This document shows positions 1 to 12,583 of a stretch of 32,533 bases of DNA, piece after piece. Origin of the DNA: Acidobacteriota bacterium (lineage in GTDB: Bacteria > Acidobacteriota > Vicinamibacteria > Vicinamibacterales > UBA2999); the NCBI GenBank assembly GCA_963169195.1, contig CAUJDN010000025.1, positions 1 to 32,533 on the forward strand, read 5' to 3'. Numbering within the stretch: the first letter of the stretch is position 1; every line of letters starts with the position of its first letter. A model generated the notes under the pieces. That model made no database searches. It was not told the origin of the DNA and saw nothing but the letters and a program-made list of their open reading frames with translations. Both the position numbers and the translations under genes were made by a program.

Positions 1-10
1 GGGGGGGGGC

Positions 11-135
11 GGAGAGTCGGAGAGTCGGAGAGTCGGAGAGTCGGAGAGTCGGAGAGTCGGAGAGTCGGAGAGTCGGAGAGTCGGAGAGTCGGAGAGTCGG
101 AGAGTCGGAGAGTCGGAGAGTCGGAGAGTCGGAGA
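11..135. repeat. Octamer minisatellite, about 15.6 copies
   Basis: The unit GGAGAGTC is repeated without visible error for about 125 bp, directly after a run of nine G at the window edge. It resembles the heptamer GGGAGTC found at several gene junctions further right, with one base added. No ORF uses it convincingly. Copy number in such perfect arrays is often unstable, and the G run could be an assembly edge. Confidence 0.95.
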
Positions 136-435
136 AGAGCAGAGCCGCCGGCCCGATCAGCTGTCAAGTGAATCGTGCAGCCGATTCAGCATGGCGCCCA
201 CTCGTGCGTTGGTCTCGACGACCTCCGCGTGGCGCGCGGCGGAGGAGATCGCGCCACGCGATGCCGTGTCGCTCGCGTGGATGGCCAACCTCGGACGCGG
301 CTTGCCAACCGTCGGCGCGAGCGCTCCGGGCCTGGCGAGATGAGCTGGCCAGCCGATGCCGCAGGCGCAGCCAGCTGTTGGCGAAGGCCGGCGCCGCCGT
401 CGACCCTTGCACGCTGGCTGAGCCGTTCTGACGGA
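136..435. other. Intergenic stretch without recognisable gene
   Basis: These 300 bp lie between the octamer array and the 3' end of the winged-helix/TPR regulator. All frames are open for some distance, as expected at this GC content. The translations are rich in Arg, Ala and Ser and match no family I know. The minus-strand frame that runs from here into the regulator is a shadow of it. I see no promoter, tRNA or terminator. Confidence 0.5.
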
Positions 436-2295
436 TCAGTGGTGGGCGCCTGCGCTCGGGAACCTCATTCGAGCGATAAGACTCTGCAAACGTGCGGTGC
501 CCGCGACGTTCTGGATCCACGGAGTGTGTCTCACGCCACCCACGAGGTTGGACGATCGCTCGTCGTAGGCTCTTTCGAGCCAGTCCAGCGAGCGAGCGGG
601 ATCTGGGGAGAGGAACGCGACGGCGACGAAGAATGGATCGATATAGTCTCGTCCGGCTCGCGTCGCAAGGTCTCGAGCAATCTGCGACCCGAGAGATCGT
701 TGTCCAGCAGCCGTGTAGATGTTCGCGCAGAAGGCTTGAGGCGGAGCGGCGAACGGCTCCCGCATCGCCTCGTCACAATGGCGCGTTGCCTCTGCGTGCT
801 TCCCAAGCCCGGAGTACGCCGCAGCGAGGTTCGCCCGAAGCCATACCGCCGGTCGGAGCGTCAGTGCCTTCTCGTAGTGGACGACGGCCTCGGCGGGACG
901 ACCGGCGCGCAGCAGCACCCATCCGAGCGCGGCATCGCCGTTTACCGGGTCGACCGCAAGTTGGCGCCGGGCAACATCTAATGCCTCAGAGTGCCTGCAC
1001 ACCACCGTCAGGAATTGCCAGTAGCTCTCCAGCGTTTCGGTGTCATGCGGACTCAATGCCAGTGCCCGGGTCAAGGCGCGCTCTGCGCCGCGCCAGTCGT
1101 GATCGTAGCGGAAGAGAACCGTGCCCAACAGCGTGTGCGCACGAGCCAGCATGTCGTCGAGCGCGAGCGCCTTCAATACCGCCGCCTTCGCCCGGGTCGC
1201 AGCCTCTGCCGGACGCTCGTAGCCGAAGAGGGCGGCGCCTTGCCACGCAGCTCCCAGCGCCGCGTACGCGTCCGCGTACTCCGGATCGATGGCGGTTGCC
1301 TCCTGGAACAACGCCAGACGCTGCCTGTGCTTTGTCTCATCGGCGCCAGGCCTGATGAAGAGACCCTTCGCGAGTGCCTCGTACGCCGCCGGAACCACAG
1401 GCTGGGCGGGTTGCAGTCGGCGTGCTTCTGCTGGAGTAAGCGTCAGACCGAGTTCCATCACGATCCGGCGAGCGACTTCGCGGGAGAGTGATCGGATTTC
1501 CGCGATTGGACGCTCGGCGCTGGCGTTCACGAGGACGCGGTCCGAGGCCGATCCGATCAGCCGAACCGTCACGCGCACGATGTCGCCGACGCGCTGAACC
1601 GCCCCTTCGACCACACCATCCACCGACAGCTCGCGCGCCAGCTCCCTGACGGGTGACTTGCGCTGCTCGTACTGCATGACGGATGTGCGCGAAGCCACCC
1701 TGAGCTGGGTGATCTCAGCGAAGGTTCCCACCAACGCATCGTGCACGTTGGCCGCGAGGTAGTCCTGACCGGGATCGTTCGAAAGGTTGGCCAGCGGGAG
1801 CACCGCCAGCGATCGAATCGATGCCGGCGGCGGCGCGGGCGCAGGGCGCGCCGCGAAGTAGATGCCGATGACAACGGCAACCAGGCTCACCGCGACAATG
1901 CTCGCGAATATCAAGCGGCTGCCGATTCCACTTGCTGCCGGAGGCATGGCCGGCGGCTCGTGCTGAATCGGCGCGATGAACCGGTATCCACGTTTGGGCA
2001 GGGTTTCGATGAACCGCGGCGTCTCGGCCGTATCGCCCAGCGCATCCCGCAGGCGCTTGACGGCCGTGTTGAGGCCGCGATCGAAGTCGACGAACGTGTC
2101 CCCGGACCATAGCGCGCGCTGAAGTTCATCCCGCGTGACCAACCTGCCGGCGTTCTGCGCCAGGCAGACCAGCAGTCGGAAGGACTGATCCTGGAGGGGA
2201 ACGCGCACGCCGGCTTTCCGGAGTTCAGCCGAGGCGAGATTCACCTCGTAGGTGCCGAACCGGACCACTGCCGAATCGCGTAGTGCGCTGGCCAT
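436..2295 (-). CDS. Winged-helix/TPR transcriptional regulator, membrane-anchored
   Basis: This 619-residue protein has an OmpR/PhoB-type winged-helix domain at residues 10-110, with the hallmark segments VTRDELQRALW, LNTAVKRLRDALGD and IETLPKRGYRFIAP. A single membrane helix follows (about 128-149). Then comes a TolB/FlgO-like alpha/beta domain (about 160-295, starting SLAVLPLANLS) and a TPR region to near the C-terminus. The layout is that of CadC-like one-component regulators: DNA binding in the cytoplasm and sensing or protein contact outside. Such proteins are abundant in Acidobacteriota. It is divergent from the PD40 gene across 185 bp, so shared control is possible. The ATG at 2295 fits the domain start but has no clear ribosome binding site. 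The ligand is unknown. Confidence 0.85.
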   Translation of the reverse strand: MASALRDSAVVRFGTYEVNLASAELRKAGVRVPLQDQSFRLLVCLAQNAGRLVTRDELQRALWSGDTFVDFDRGLNTAVKRLRDALGDTAETPRFIETLPKRGYRFIAPIQHEPPAMPPAASGIGSRLIFASIVAVSLVAVVIGIYFAARPAPAPPPASIRSLAVLPLANLSNDPGQDYLAANVHDALVGTFAEITQLRVASRTSVMQYEQRKSPVRELARELSVDGVVEGAVQRVGDIVRVTVRLIGSASDRVLVNASAERPIAEIRSLSREVARRIVMELGLTLTPAEARRLQPAQPVVPAAYEALAKGLFIRPGADETKHRQRLALFQEATAIDPEYADAYAALGAAWQGAALFGYERPAEAATRAKAAVLKALALDDMLARAHTLLGTVLFRYDHDWRGAERALTRALALSPHDTETLESYWQFLTVVCRHSEALDVARRQLAVDPVNGDAALGWVLLRAGRPAEAVVHYEKALTLRPAVWLRANLAAAYSGLGKHAEATRHCDEAMREPFAAPPQAFCANIYTAAGQRSLGSQIARDLATRAGRDYIDPFFVAVAFLSPDPARSLDWLERAYDERSSNLVGGVRHTPWIQNVAGTARLQSLIARMRFPSAGAHH

Positions 2296-2480
2296 GGGAA
2301 TTCGTGGATGGCCTGATGTTACACCCCGCCTGGCGGCGCGTCATTCGTTATCGCAAGTCCTTCTGCTCCAATGCCTTCCGTCGTCACACACGTGTCGTCC
2401 GGATGTCACCGCCGGTCGATTGAATGCCCCTCTCGCGCCGCCCATGCTGGTGCTTCACATCGGATGAAAGGAGCAGTCCC
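2296..2480. promoter_or_regulatory. Divergent intergenic region
   Basis: This 185-bp gap separates the starts of the regulator (-) and the PD40 gene (+), so both promoters should lie here. An 8-bp palindrome ACACGTGT sits near 2388-2395 and could be part of an operator, though this is speculative. A good ribosome binding site AAAGGAG (about 2467-2473) precedes the plus-strand ATG at 2481 by 7 nt. I could not identify convincing -35/-10 pairs. Confidence 0.45.
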
Positions 2481-3395
2481 ATGGCACCCTTACACGTCGT
2501 TCCGCTCGCGCTGGCCATTGCCCTCGTTGCGGCTTCGGCTCCCAGCCCGCCGGAATACGCCGATTGGTCGGCACCGGAGAATCTCGGCCCTCACGTGAAC
2601 TCGCCGTTCGCAGACTTCGGACCCGCGTTGTCGAGGGACGGCCTGCAGCTCTACTTCGCCTCCGATCGACCAGGCGGTGCGGGAGTCTACGATCTCTGGG
2701 TGTGCCAGCGATCGGACGATGAGTCGGACTGGAGCGTGCCGGACAACATCGGTCCGAGCGTCAACACCGCCTTCATCGAAGGACCGCCGACGGTCTCGCG
2801 GGACGGGCACTGGTTGATCTTCAACAGCGATCGACCCGGGGGGGCAGGCCTGAACGACCTGTGGGTCTCCTATCGCGAGAACATACACGATCGTTTTGGC
2901 TGGGAGAGGCCGTTCAACCTCGGCGGCGTCAACACGCCGTTCCAGGATCAGGGTGCGAGCTGGTTTGCGAACGATGATGGCCTGGCTCCGCTGCTCTTCT
3001 TCGCGAGCACGCGCCCGGGCGGGCCTGGCCTGAACGACATCTATGTCGCCGAGCTGTTGCCTGACGGGTACTTTGCCGAGGCATCCCTCGTCGCCGAGTT
3101 GAGCAGCACGTCCAACGACTATCGACCTTCGGTGAGGTTCGACGGGCTCGAGTTGTTCTTCTTCAGCGACAGGCCGGGCTCATCCGGTTTCGATCTCTGG
3201 GTGGCCGTCCGCGATGCAATTACGGAGCCCTGGCGGGAACCTGCCAACCTGGGGCCCACGGTGAACAGCGACGCCAACGACCAGAATCCGCATATCACTG
3301 CTGATCGGCGGTCGCTGTACTTCGCTTCGAACCGCCCCGGGGCCGCCCGGATGGACCTCTATCTGAGCACCCGCGCGCGAACCGGATCGAAGTGA
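2481..3395 (+). CDS. Secreted PD40 (TolB-like) beta-propeller protein
   Basis: The predicted protein has 304 residues: an N-terminal signal-like segment (MAPLHVVPLALAIALVAAS) followed by five recognisable PD40 blades. Each blade carries a variant of LYFASDRPGG followed by a DLWV or DLYL strand. PD40 propellers are usually periplasmic or secreted and bind proteins or peptidoglycan-linked partners; no enzymatic motif is visible. The ATG at 2481 is preferred over the upstream ATG at 2424 because it has AAAGGAG at 7-nt spacing and starts exactly at the signal peptide. The role is unknown. Divergence from the winged-helix/TPR regulator suggests, but does not show, a regulatory link. Confidence 0.85.
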   Translation: MAPLHVVPLALAIALVAASAPSPPEYADWSAPENLGPHVNSPFADFGPALSRDGLQLYFASDRPGGAGVYDLWVCQRSDDESDWSVPDNIGPSVNTAFIEGPPTVSRDGHWLIFNSDRPGGAGLNDLWVSYRENIHDRFGWERPFNLGGVNTPFQDQGASWFANDDGLAPLLFFASTRPGGPGLNDIYVAELLPDGYFAEASLVAELSSTSNDYRPSVRFDGLELFFFSDRPGSSGFDLWVAVRDAITEPWREPANLGPTVNSDANDQNPHITADRRSLYFASNRPGAARMDLYLSTRARTGSK

Positions 3396-3507
3396 GCTGA
3401 TCAGATGGGGTTGTACTGCGCAGGCAACGGCCGTTGTCGCTCGGTCGGACGCCAGGCTTGGCGGCAGTTCAGCCCCTCCCACTCCGACTGCCGACTCCCG
3501 ACGCCGT
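3396..3507. other. Convergent intergenic gap with palindrome and heptamer remnant
   Basis: The PD40 gene (+) and the response regulator (-) converge here. A perfect 12-bp palindrome CAACGGCCGTTG (about 3424-3435) could form a cruciform or hairpin, but no T-run follows. From about 3477 the sequence CGACTGCCGACTCCCGACG is a degenerate inverted copy of the GGGAGTC-type intergenic repeat. Confidence 0.5.
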
Positions 3508-4934
3508 CTACCGCCCGTCCCTCTCTTCGCTGATCTGATACTGCTCCAGCTTCTTGTAGAGATTGCTGCGCGGCGTGTCGATCACCTCGGCGGTCTTCGA
3601 GATGTTCCAGCCGTTCTCACGCAGCTTGGATACGAGGTAGGCGCGCTCGGAGGCGCTCTTGAACTCCTGCAGCGTGACCGCGGTCGCCCACGCGGGCTCG
3701 GGCGTGCCGGCGGGCAGCGGGCCGGCGGCAGGCGCGGCACCCGGTACAGCGGCCTCTGCGCGCGCGGCGCCCTCCTCCGGGATGTCCCGCGCGTCGATGG
3801 CGTCGCCCGTCGTCATGATGAGCAGCCGCTCCACGGCGTTCCGCAGCTCGCGGATGTTGCCCCGCCAGTGGCGCTGCTTCAGCTTCTCCATCGCCTGGGC
3901 CGAGAAGGTCTTGCGGCGGAAGTTGTTCTCGCGTGCCAGGAGATCCGCGAAGTGGCGCACCAGCGACGGGATGTCCTCGCGCCGCTCGCGGAGCGGCGGC
4001 ACGTGGATCGGCACCACGTTGAGCCGGTAGAAGAGGTCCTCGCGGAACGTGCCCTTGTCGATGGCCTCTTCCAGGTTCTTGTTCGTGGCGGCGATCACCC
4101 GCACGTCCACCTTGATCACGCGGTTGCTGCCCAGCCGCTCGATCTCCTGCTCCTGGAGCACGCGCAGCACCTTGGCCTGCGTCTTCAGGCTCATGTCGCC
4201 CACTTCGTCCAGGAAGATGGTGCCCTTGTCGGCCTGCTCGAACTTGCCGATCTGGCGGTCCGTGGCGCCGGTGAACGAGCCCTTCTCGTGGCCGAACAGC
4301 TCCGACTCGATGAGCTCGTCCGGGATGGCCGCGCAGTTCACCTGCACGAACGGCCCATCGCGTCGCAGGCTCTCGCGATGAATGGCGCGCGCCACCAGCT
4401 CCTTGCCGACGCCGCTCTCGCCCCAGATGAGCACGGTCGCATTCGTCGGCGCCGCCTTGTGGACGGCGTCGCGCACGGCCAGCAGCGTCGGCGCGTCGCC
4501 GACGATCTGGTAGCGCTTCTCGATGTCCCGCTTGAACGAGCGGTTCTCGCTGCGGAGGCGCGAGGTGTCCACCGCGTTGCGGACCGTCACCAGGATACGA
4601 TCCCGCGTCGGCGGCTTCTCGATGAAGTCGCGCGCCCCCAGCTTGATGGCCTGGGCCGCCTCGCTGGAGCTGGCGCCGCCCTGCTCCACGTGACCCGAGA
4701 TGACGATGATGGGCGTGGTGTCGGTGAGGTGGCGGACCTTCTGCAGCACCTCGAGGCCGTCCATGCCCGGCATCTTGATGTCGAGGAAGACGACGTCCGG
4801 CGCCTCGCGCTCGATCATGCGGACACCGTCCTCGCCGGTGGCCGCCTGCAGGACCTCGTACCCCTCGTACTCGAGGATCATCCGCAGCGTGTCGCGGATG
4901 CTGGCTTCATCGTCAACGAGCAGGATCCGTGGTT

Positions 4935-4938
<4 letters not shown>
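3508..4938 (-). CDS. Sigma-54-dependent response regulator, NtrX-like
   Basis: This 476-residue protein has three domains. The receiver (1-125) has the acidic pair D9/D10, phospho-acceptor D53 in FLDIKMPGMDG and K108. The AAA+ sigma-54 activator domain (about 145-380) has Walker A GESGVGKE at 173-180, the sigma-54 loop as GSFTGA (220-225, canonical GAFTGA) and Walker B LDEVGD (243-248). A Fis-type helix-turn-helix lies at about 435-468 (NISKTAEVIDTPRSNLYKKL). The HTH wording is typical of the NtrX group. The start is TTG at 4938, overlapping the protease stop as TTGA, so translation is probably coupled. The longer in-frame reading upstream is the protease read out of frame. No sensor kinase is adjacent. 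An Ala/Pro-rich linker spans about 390-420. Confidence 0.9.
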
Positions 4939-8672
<3,734 letters not shown>

Positions 8673-9692
8673 TCAGCGATCGCGGAGGAGGACGAAATCC
8701 GCCAGGCCCGTCAGCGCCTCGCGCTCCGGCGTCGGCGGGAAGACGCGCAGGCTGCGCTTGGCCGCCTCGCCGAACTCCACCGCGCGCTGGTACGCGTAGT
8801 CGATGGAGCGGCGCTCGACGAGCATGGCCTTCAGGCGCGCCCACTGGTCGGGGGTCACGTCCCGGGTCTGCACGATGCCGCGGACCAGCGCGTCGGCCTC
8901 ATCGCCGCCGTGCTGCAGCAGGTGGATGATGGGCAGCGTGATCTTGCCCTCGCGCAGGTCCCCGCCAATGGGCTTGCCGAGCGCCTCGGCCTCGCCCGTG
9001 AAGTCCAGCAGGTCGTCCACGAGCTGGAACAGCACGCCGAGGTTGAAGCCGTAGTCGCGGAGCGCGGCGCGCTTCTCGGCGCTCACCTCGCCCAGCATGC
9101 CGCCAATCTCGGCGCAGCCGCCGAAGAGAAACGCGGTCTTGCGGTTGATGATGTCGAAGTGATCGGCCTCCGCCAGGTCCACCACGCCGTTCTTGGTGAG
9201 CTGGTAGATCTCCCCTTCGATCATCCGCAGGGTGACGTCGCACAGCAGCTGGGCAATCTCCAGCGTGTTCTGCGCGAGGGCCATCGCCATCGACTTGATG
9301 TAGAGGAAGTCACCGGCCAGGACGGTGACGTCGTTCCCCCACTGGGAGTGGACCGCCTTCCGCCCCCGCCGCACGTCCGCATCGTCGATGATGTCGTCGT
9401 GCACCAGCGTCGCCGTGTGGATGAACTCCACGACGGCCGCGTTCACCACCGCGCGCGGGCCGGTGTAGCCGCACAGGCGCGCGGCCATGAGCAGGACCGC
9501 CGGGCGCACGCGCTTGCCGCCGCTCTTCTGGATATAGGCGCCGATCTCGGGGATGACGTGGACCTGCGACTGGACCTGTCGCTCGTACTCGCGCTCGACG
9601 GCCTCGAGGTCGGCCCGCACGGGTTCGAACAGCTGGATGAGGTCCGCCTGGGTCTTCGGGAGCACGTTGGACAAGCTCGTCAATCTCACCAT
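8673..9692 (-). CDS. Polyprenyl diphosphate synthase (trans, long-chain)
   Basis: This 339-residue protein is an all-helical isoprenoid synthase that elongates allylic diphosphates with isopentenyl diphosphate. The first aspartate-rich motif is in LVHDDIIDDAD (99-106, followed by VRRGR). The second is VDDLLD (225-230). GGKRVRPAV at 58-66 binds the homoallylic substrate. The family includes octaprenyl/heptaprenyl synthases (IspB, HepT-like), which supply quinone side chains. Chain length cannot be read with certainty; the small residues before the first motif (HTATLVHDD) favour a long product. It lies 66 bp downstream of tatD on the same strand. The ATG at 9692 has only a weak ribosome binding site. 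Confidence 0.92.
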   Translation of the reverse strand: MVRLTSLSNVLPKTQADLIQLFEPVRADLEAVEREYERQVQSQVHVIPEIGAYIQKSGGKRVRPAVLLMAARLCGYTGPRAVVNAAVVEFIHTATLVHDDIIDDADVRRGRKAVHSQWGNDVTVLAGDFLYIKSMAMALAQNTLEIAQLLCDVTLRMIEGEIYQLTKNGVVDLAEADHFDIINRKTAFLFGGCAEIGGMLGEVSAEKRAALRDYGFNLGVLFQLVDDLLDFTGEAEALGKPIGGDLREGKITLPIIHLLQHGGDEADALVRGIVQTRDVTPDQWARLKAMLVERRSIDYAYQRAVEFGEAAKRSLRVFPPTPEREALTGLADFVLLRDR

Positions 9693-9758
9693 AGGCCGCG
9701 CGCTGGTGTCAACGCGCGGATCGCCCGTTAATGCTTGCAGGGCTGAGCTTTGCGGGCC

Positions 9759-10538
9759 TCAAGGACGGAAGAGTCGGTGAAAATTCATGGCGACGGTCCT
9801 TGCCAGCTCTCCAGGGCTCACGCCTCGCGCTTCCGCCACCACCTCCACGACGCGCTTCACATACGCCGGCTCGTTTCGCGTGCCCCGGAACGGCGCTGGT
9901 GCCAGGTACGGGCTATCGGTCTCCACGAGCAGCCGCTCTGCCGGGATCCGGGCCGCCGCGGCTCGGAGCTCCGACGCCTTCGGAAACGAGACAATCCCCG
10001 GAATCGAGACGTGATACCCGGTGGCCAGGACCCGCTCCGCCGCGGCGACGTCGCCGGAGAAGCAGTGAAAGACCCCTGCCGTATCGACGCGCCCACGCTC
10101 CCCGAGGATCCGCAGCGTGTCGTCCTCGGCTTCACGGGTATGGATGACCACGGGCAGCTGGCGCTCGCGAGCCACGCGGAGTTGCGCGCGGAAGACGGCT
10201 TGCTGCACCTCGCGGGGCGAGAAATCGTAGTGGTAATCCAGTCCGATCTCGCCCACCGCCCGCGCCGCGGGCAGCGCGTCGAGCCGTCGCTCGACGAGCC
10301 GGGCGGCCTCTTCCGGATCCGTCGCGAACACGTGCGCGTGATGAGGGTGGACGCCCACCGCAAAGCGGCACGCCGGCCACGCCTCGAGCACGCGCGCCGA
10401 TCGCGCGATCTCCGCCTCGTCGTCGGCGGCGAGGATGACGAGCGCGGAGAGGACGCCCGCCTCTCGCGCGCGGGCGACCACGGCGTCGAGGTCGTCGGCG
10501 AACTCCTCGCCGGCGATGTGGCAGTGAGAGTCGATCAC
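9759..10538 (-). CDS. tatD: TatD-family metal-dependent hydrolase (DNase)
   Basis: This 259-residue TIM-barrel protein has the TatD metal ligands in order: DSHCH at 3-7 (H5, H7), Glu in GEIGLDYH, His in VIHTREAEDD, His in FHCFSGD and Asp in VETDSPYLAP. TatD proteins are magnesium-dependent 3'-5' exonucleases and deoxyribonucleases linked to DNA repair and quality control. They act in the cytoplasm despite the name. The gene follows metG after 43 bp; metG-tatD adjacency is conserved in many bacteria, including Firmicutes, which supports the call. The gap to metG carries a GGG heptamer array. Confidence 0.95.
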   Translation of the reverse strand: MIDSHCHIAGEEFADDLDAVVARAREAGVLSALVILAADDEAEIARSARVLEAWPACRFAVGVHPHHAHVFATDPEEAARLVERRLDALPAARAVGEIGLDYHYDFSPREVQQAVFRAQLRVARERQLPVVIHTREAEDDTLRILGERGRVDTAGVFHCFSGDVAAAERVLATGYHVSIPGIVSFPKASELRAAAARIPAERLLVETDSPYLAPAPFRGTRNEPAYVKRVVEVVAEARGVSPGELARTVAMNFHRLFRP

Positions 10539-10549
10539 TGGATCACGTC

Positions 10550-10573
10550 GGGAGTCGGGATCCGGGAGTCGGG
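10550..10573 (+). repeat. GGG heptamer array, G-quadruplex motif
   Basis: Four GGG tracts at exact 7-bp spacing (10550, 10557, 10564, 10571) with loops AGTC, ATCC and AGTC sit in the 43-bp metG-tatD gap. The pattern fits a canonical three-tetrad quadruplex on the plus strand, which is the template strand for these genes. Confidence 0.8.
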
Positions 10574-10581
10574 AGCCGGCG

Positions 10582-12570
10582 CTATCGCACGCGCGTGCCG
10601 GGGACGGCCGGCTCGGCGTTCAACAACAGGGCTCCCCCACCCTCGGGGCTGGCCGCCAGGACCATCCCGTTCGACTCGATGCCCATCAGCTTCGCGGGTT
10701 TCAGATTCGCCACGACGACAATGGTGCGGCCGACAAGTTGCTCGGGCTGGTAGCTCTCGGCGATGCCCGCAAGGATGGTGCGCGGCTCGGCCTCGCCGAC
10801 ATCCACTTTCAGCTGCACCAGCTTCTTCGACTTCGGCACGTTCGACGCCTCGAGGATTCTGGCGACCTTGAGCTGGACCTTCATGAAGTCGTCGATCGCG
10901 ATCTGCTCGAGTGCGGCAGGTGCGACCGGGTGCGGGGTGGTGCCGGCGGGTGCGGACGCAGATGGGGCAGAGGCCGCAGATGGCGCAGGGGCCGCAGATG
11001 ACGCAGATGACGGAGAAGGCGTCCCCGGGGTGGTCTCGCTCACGGTGATGGCTCCCTTGTCTTCGAGGCGGGGCCAGAGGGCGCCCGCGTTGAGGATTCC
11101 TCTCTCTCCAGATGCCCGCCAGGCGGTCGCGGTGTCGAACCGCAGGTCACCCGGCGCCGTCGTCTCGCCCATCCGCCGCAGGATCTCCGCGGCAGACGAG
11201 GGCATCACGGGCAGCAGCAGCACGGCGGCGATGCGCACGGCCTCCGCCGCGTCGTGCAGCACGCCCGACAGCCGGTCGGCATGGGCCGGGTCCCTGGCGA
11301 GACTCCAGGGCTGTGTCTCGGCGATGTACTCGTTGGCCGCGCTGATCAGCCGATAGGCAGCCGCCACACCCTCGTGCAGTGCCAGGCCATCCATGGCCCG
11401 CCGGTACGCGCTCGCCGAGTCCGCCGCCAGCGTCGCCAGCGACCCGCCGCCGCCCGCGACGAGCCTCCCCTGTCGATACCGCTCGGTCATCGCGGCCACG
11501 CGGTTCACGAGGTTCCCGAGGTTGTTCGCGAGGTCGGCGTTGTACTTCTCCTCGAAGCGCTCCCATGTGAAGTCGCCATCGGCGCCGTACACCACTTCCT
11601 TCGTCAGGTACAGCCGCAGCGGATCGGGTCCGAAGCGCTTGGCCGCGTCGAGCGGATCGACGATGTTCCCCATCGTCTTGCTCATGCGCTCGCCCTTGAA
11701 GAACACCCAGCCGTGGCCGAAGACCTGCCCCGGGAGCGGGAGGCCGGCGCTCATCAGCAGGGCCGGCCAGATGACGCAGTGGAACCGCGTGATGTCCTTG
11801 CCGACGATGTGCAGGTTGGCCGGCCACCGCCTTGCGAACTGCTCGTCGTCCCATCCGTACCCGACGGCCGAGGCGTAGTTGGTGAGCGCGTCGAACCACA
11901 CGTACACGACGCTCTGGGGGTCGTTCGGGAGCGGAATGCCCCACGATTGACCGGCACGGCTGATGGAGAGGTCCACCAACCCGTCTTCCACCAGCCGCAG
12001 CACCTCGTTCCGGCGCACCTCGGGCTCGATGAACGAGGGGTGCTCCTCGTAGTACGCCAGGAGCGGCCGCTGATACTTCGAGAGCCGGAAGAACCAGTTT
12101 CTCTCCTTGATCCACTCGGGCTTCGTCTTGTGGATCGGGCAGAGGCCGTCCACCAAATCCTTCTCCGGCTTGAACTCCTCGCAGCTGACGCAATACGGAC
12201 CCTCGTAGGTGCCTTCGTACACGTCCCCGTTGTCGAGGCACGCCTGCACCAGCGTCTGCACGCCCGGGAAGTGCCGCTTCTGATCCGTCGTGCGGATGAA
12301 GTCGTTGAACGAGATGTCGAGCCCCCGCCACACCTCGCGGAACACCTGCTCCATCTCGTCGCAGTAGGCCAGGGGGGCCTTGCCCTGTTCCTGGGCCCGG
12401 CGGAAGACGTTCTGCGAGTGCTCGTCGTTCCCCATCAGAAACCACGTGTCGTCGCCCTTCAGCCGGTGATAGCGGGCGATCACGTCGGCGGTGATCTTCT
12501 CGTAGGCCGTCCCCAGGTGCGGGCGGCTGTTCACGAAGTCGATGGCGGTGGTGAGGAAGAAGGAGGACAT
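10582..12570 (-). CDS. metG: Methionyl-tRNA synthetase with C-terminal tRNA-binding domain
   Basis: This class I synthetase has 662 residues. The HIGH equivalent is PHLG at 17-20, followed by TAYEK. The zinc knuckle is CVSC (127-130) with CPIH (144-147), the C/C/C/H variant also seen in Thermus-like enzymes. The KMSKS equivalent is RMSKT (295-299). After the anticodon-binding helical domain comes an Ala/Ser/Pro-rich linker encoded by an imperfect 18-bp tandem repeat (DNA about 10956-11013). An EMAP/Trbp111-type OB-fold (from about residue 555) completes the dimerising form. The start at 12570 lies 13 nt after the larC stop, so the two are probably co-transcribed. The linker repeat looks locally expanded. 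Confidence 0.97.
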   Translation of the reverse strand: MSSFFLTTAIDFVNSRPHLGTAYEKITADVIARYHRLKGDDTWFLMGNDEHSQNVFRRAQEQGKAPLAYCDEMEQVFREVWRGLDISFNDFIRTTDQKRHFPGVQTLVQACLDNGDVYEGTYEGPYCVSCEEFKPEKDLVDGLCPIHKTKPEWIKERNWFFRLSKYQRPLLAYYEEHPSFIEPEVRRNEVLRLVEDGLVDLSISRAGQSWGIPLPNDPQSVVYVWFDALTNYASAVGYGWDDEQFARRWPANLHIVGKDITRFHCVIWPALLMSAGLPLPGQVFGHGWVFFKGERMSKTMGNIVDPLDAAKRFGPDPLRLYLTKEVVYGADGDFTWERFEEKYNADLANNLGNLVNRVAAMTERYRQGRLVAGGGGSLATLAADSASAYRRAMDGLALHEGVAAAYRLISAANEYIAETQPWSLARDPAHADRLSGVLHDAAEAVRIAAVLLLPVMPSSAAEILRRMGETTAPGDLRFDTATAWRASGERGILNAGALWPRLEDKGAITVSETTPGTPSPSSASSAAPAPSAASAPSASAPAGTTPHPVAPAALEQIAIDDFMKVQLKVARILEASNVPKSKKLVQLKVDVGEAEPRTILAGIAESYQPEQLVGRTIVVVANLKPAKLMGIESNGMVLAASPEGGGALLLNAEPAVPGTRVR

Positions 12571-12583
12571 CGTCGGGATCAGA

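Noticed and set aside
11..135. CRISPR array
   Set aside because: The units are 8 bp with no spacers, and no cas genes are in the window.
164..520. Open frame on the minus strand left of the regulator gene
   Set aside because: Its right half overlaps the 3' end of the regulator in another frame, and the translation is Arg/Ser-rich without family likeness; it looks like a GC-driven open frame.
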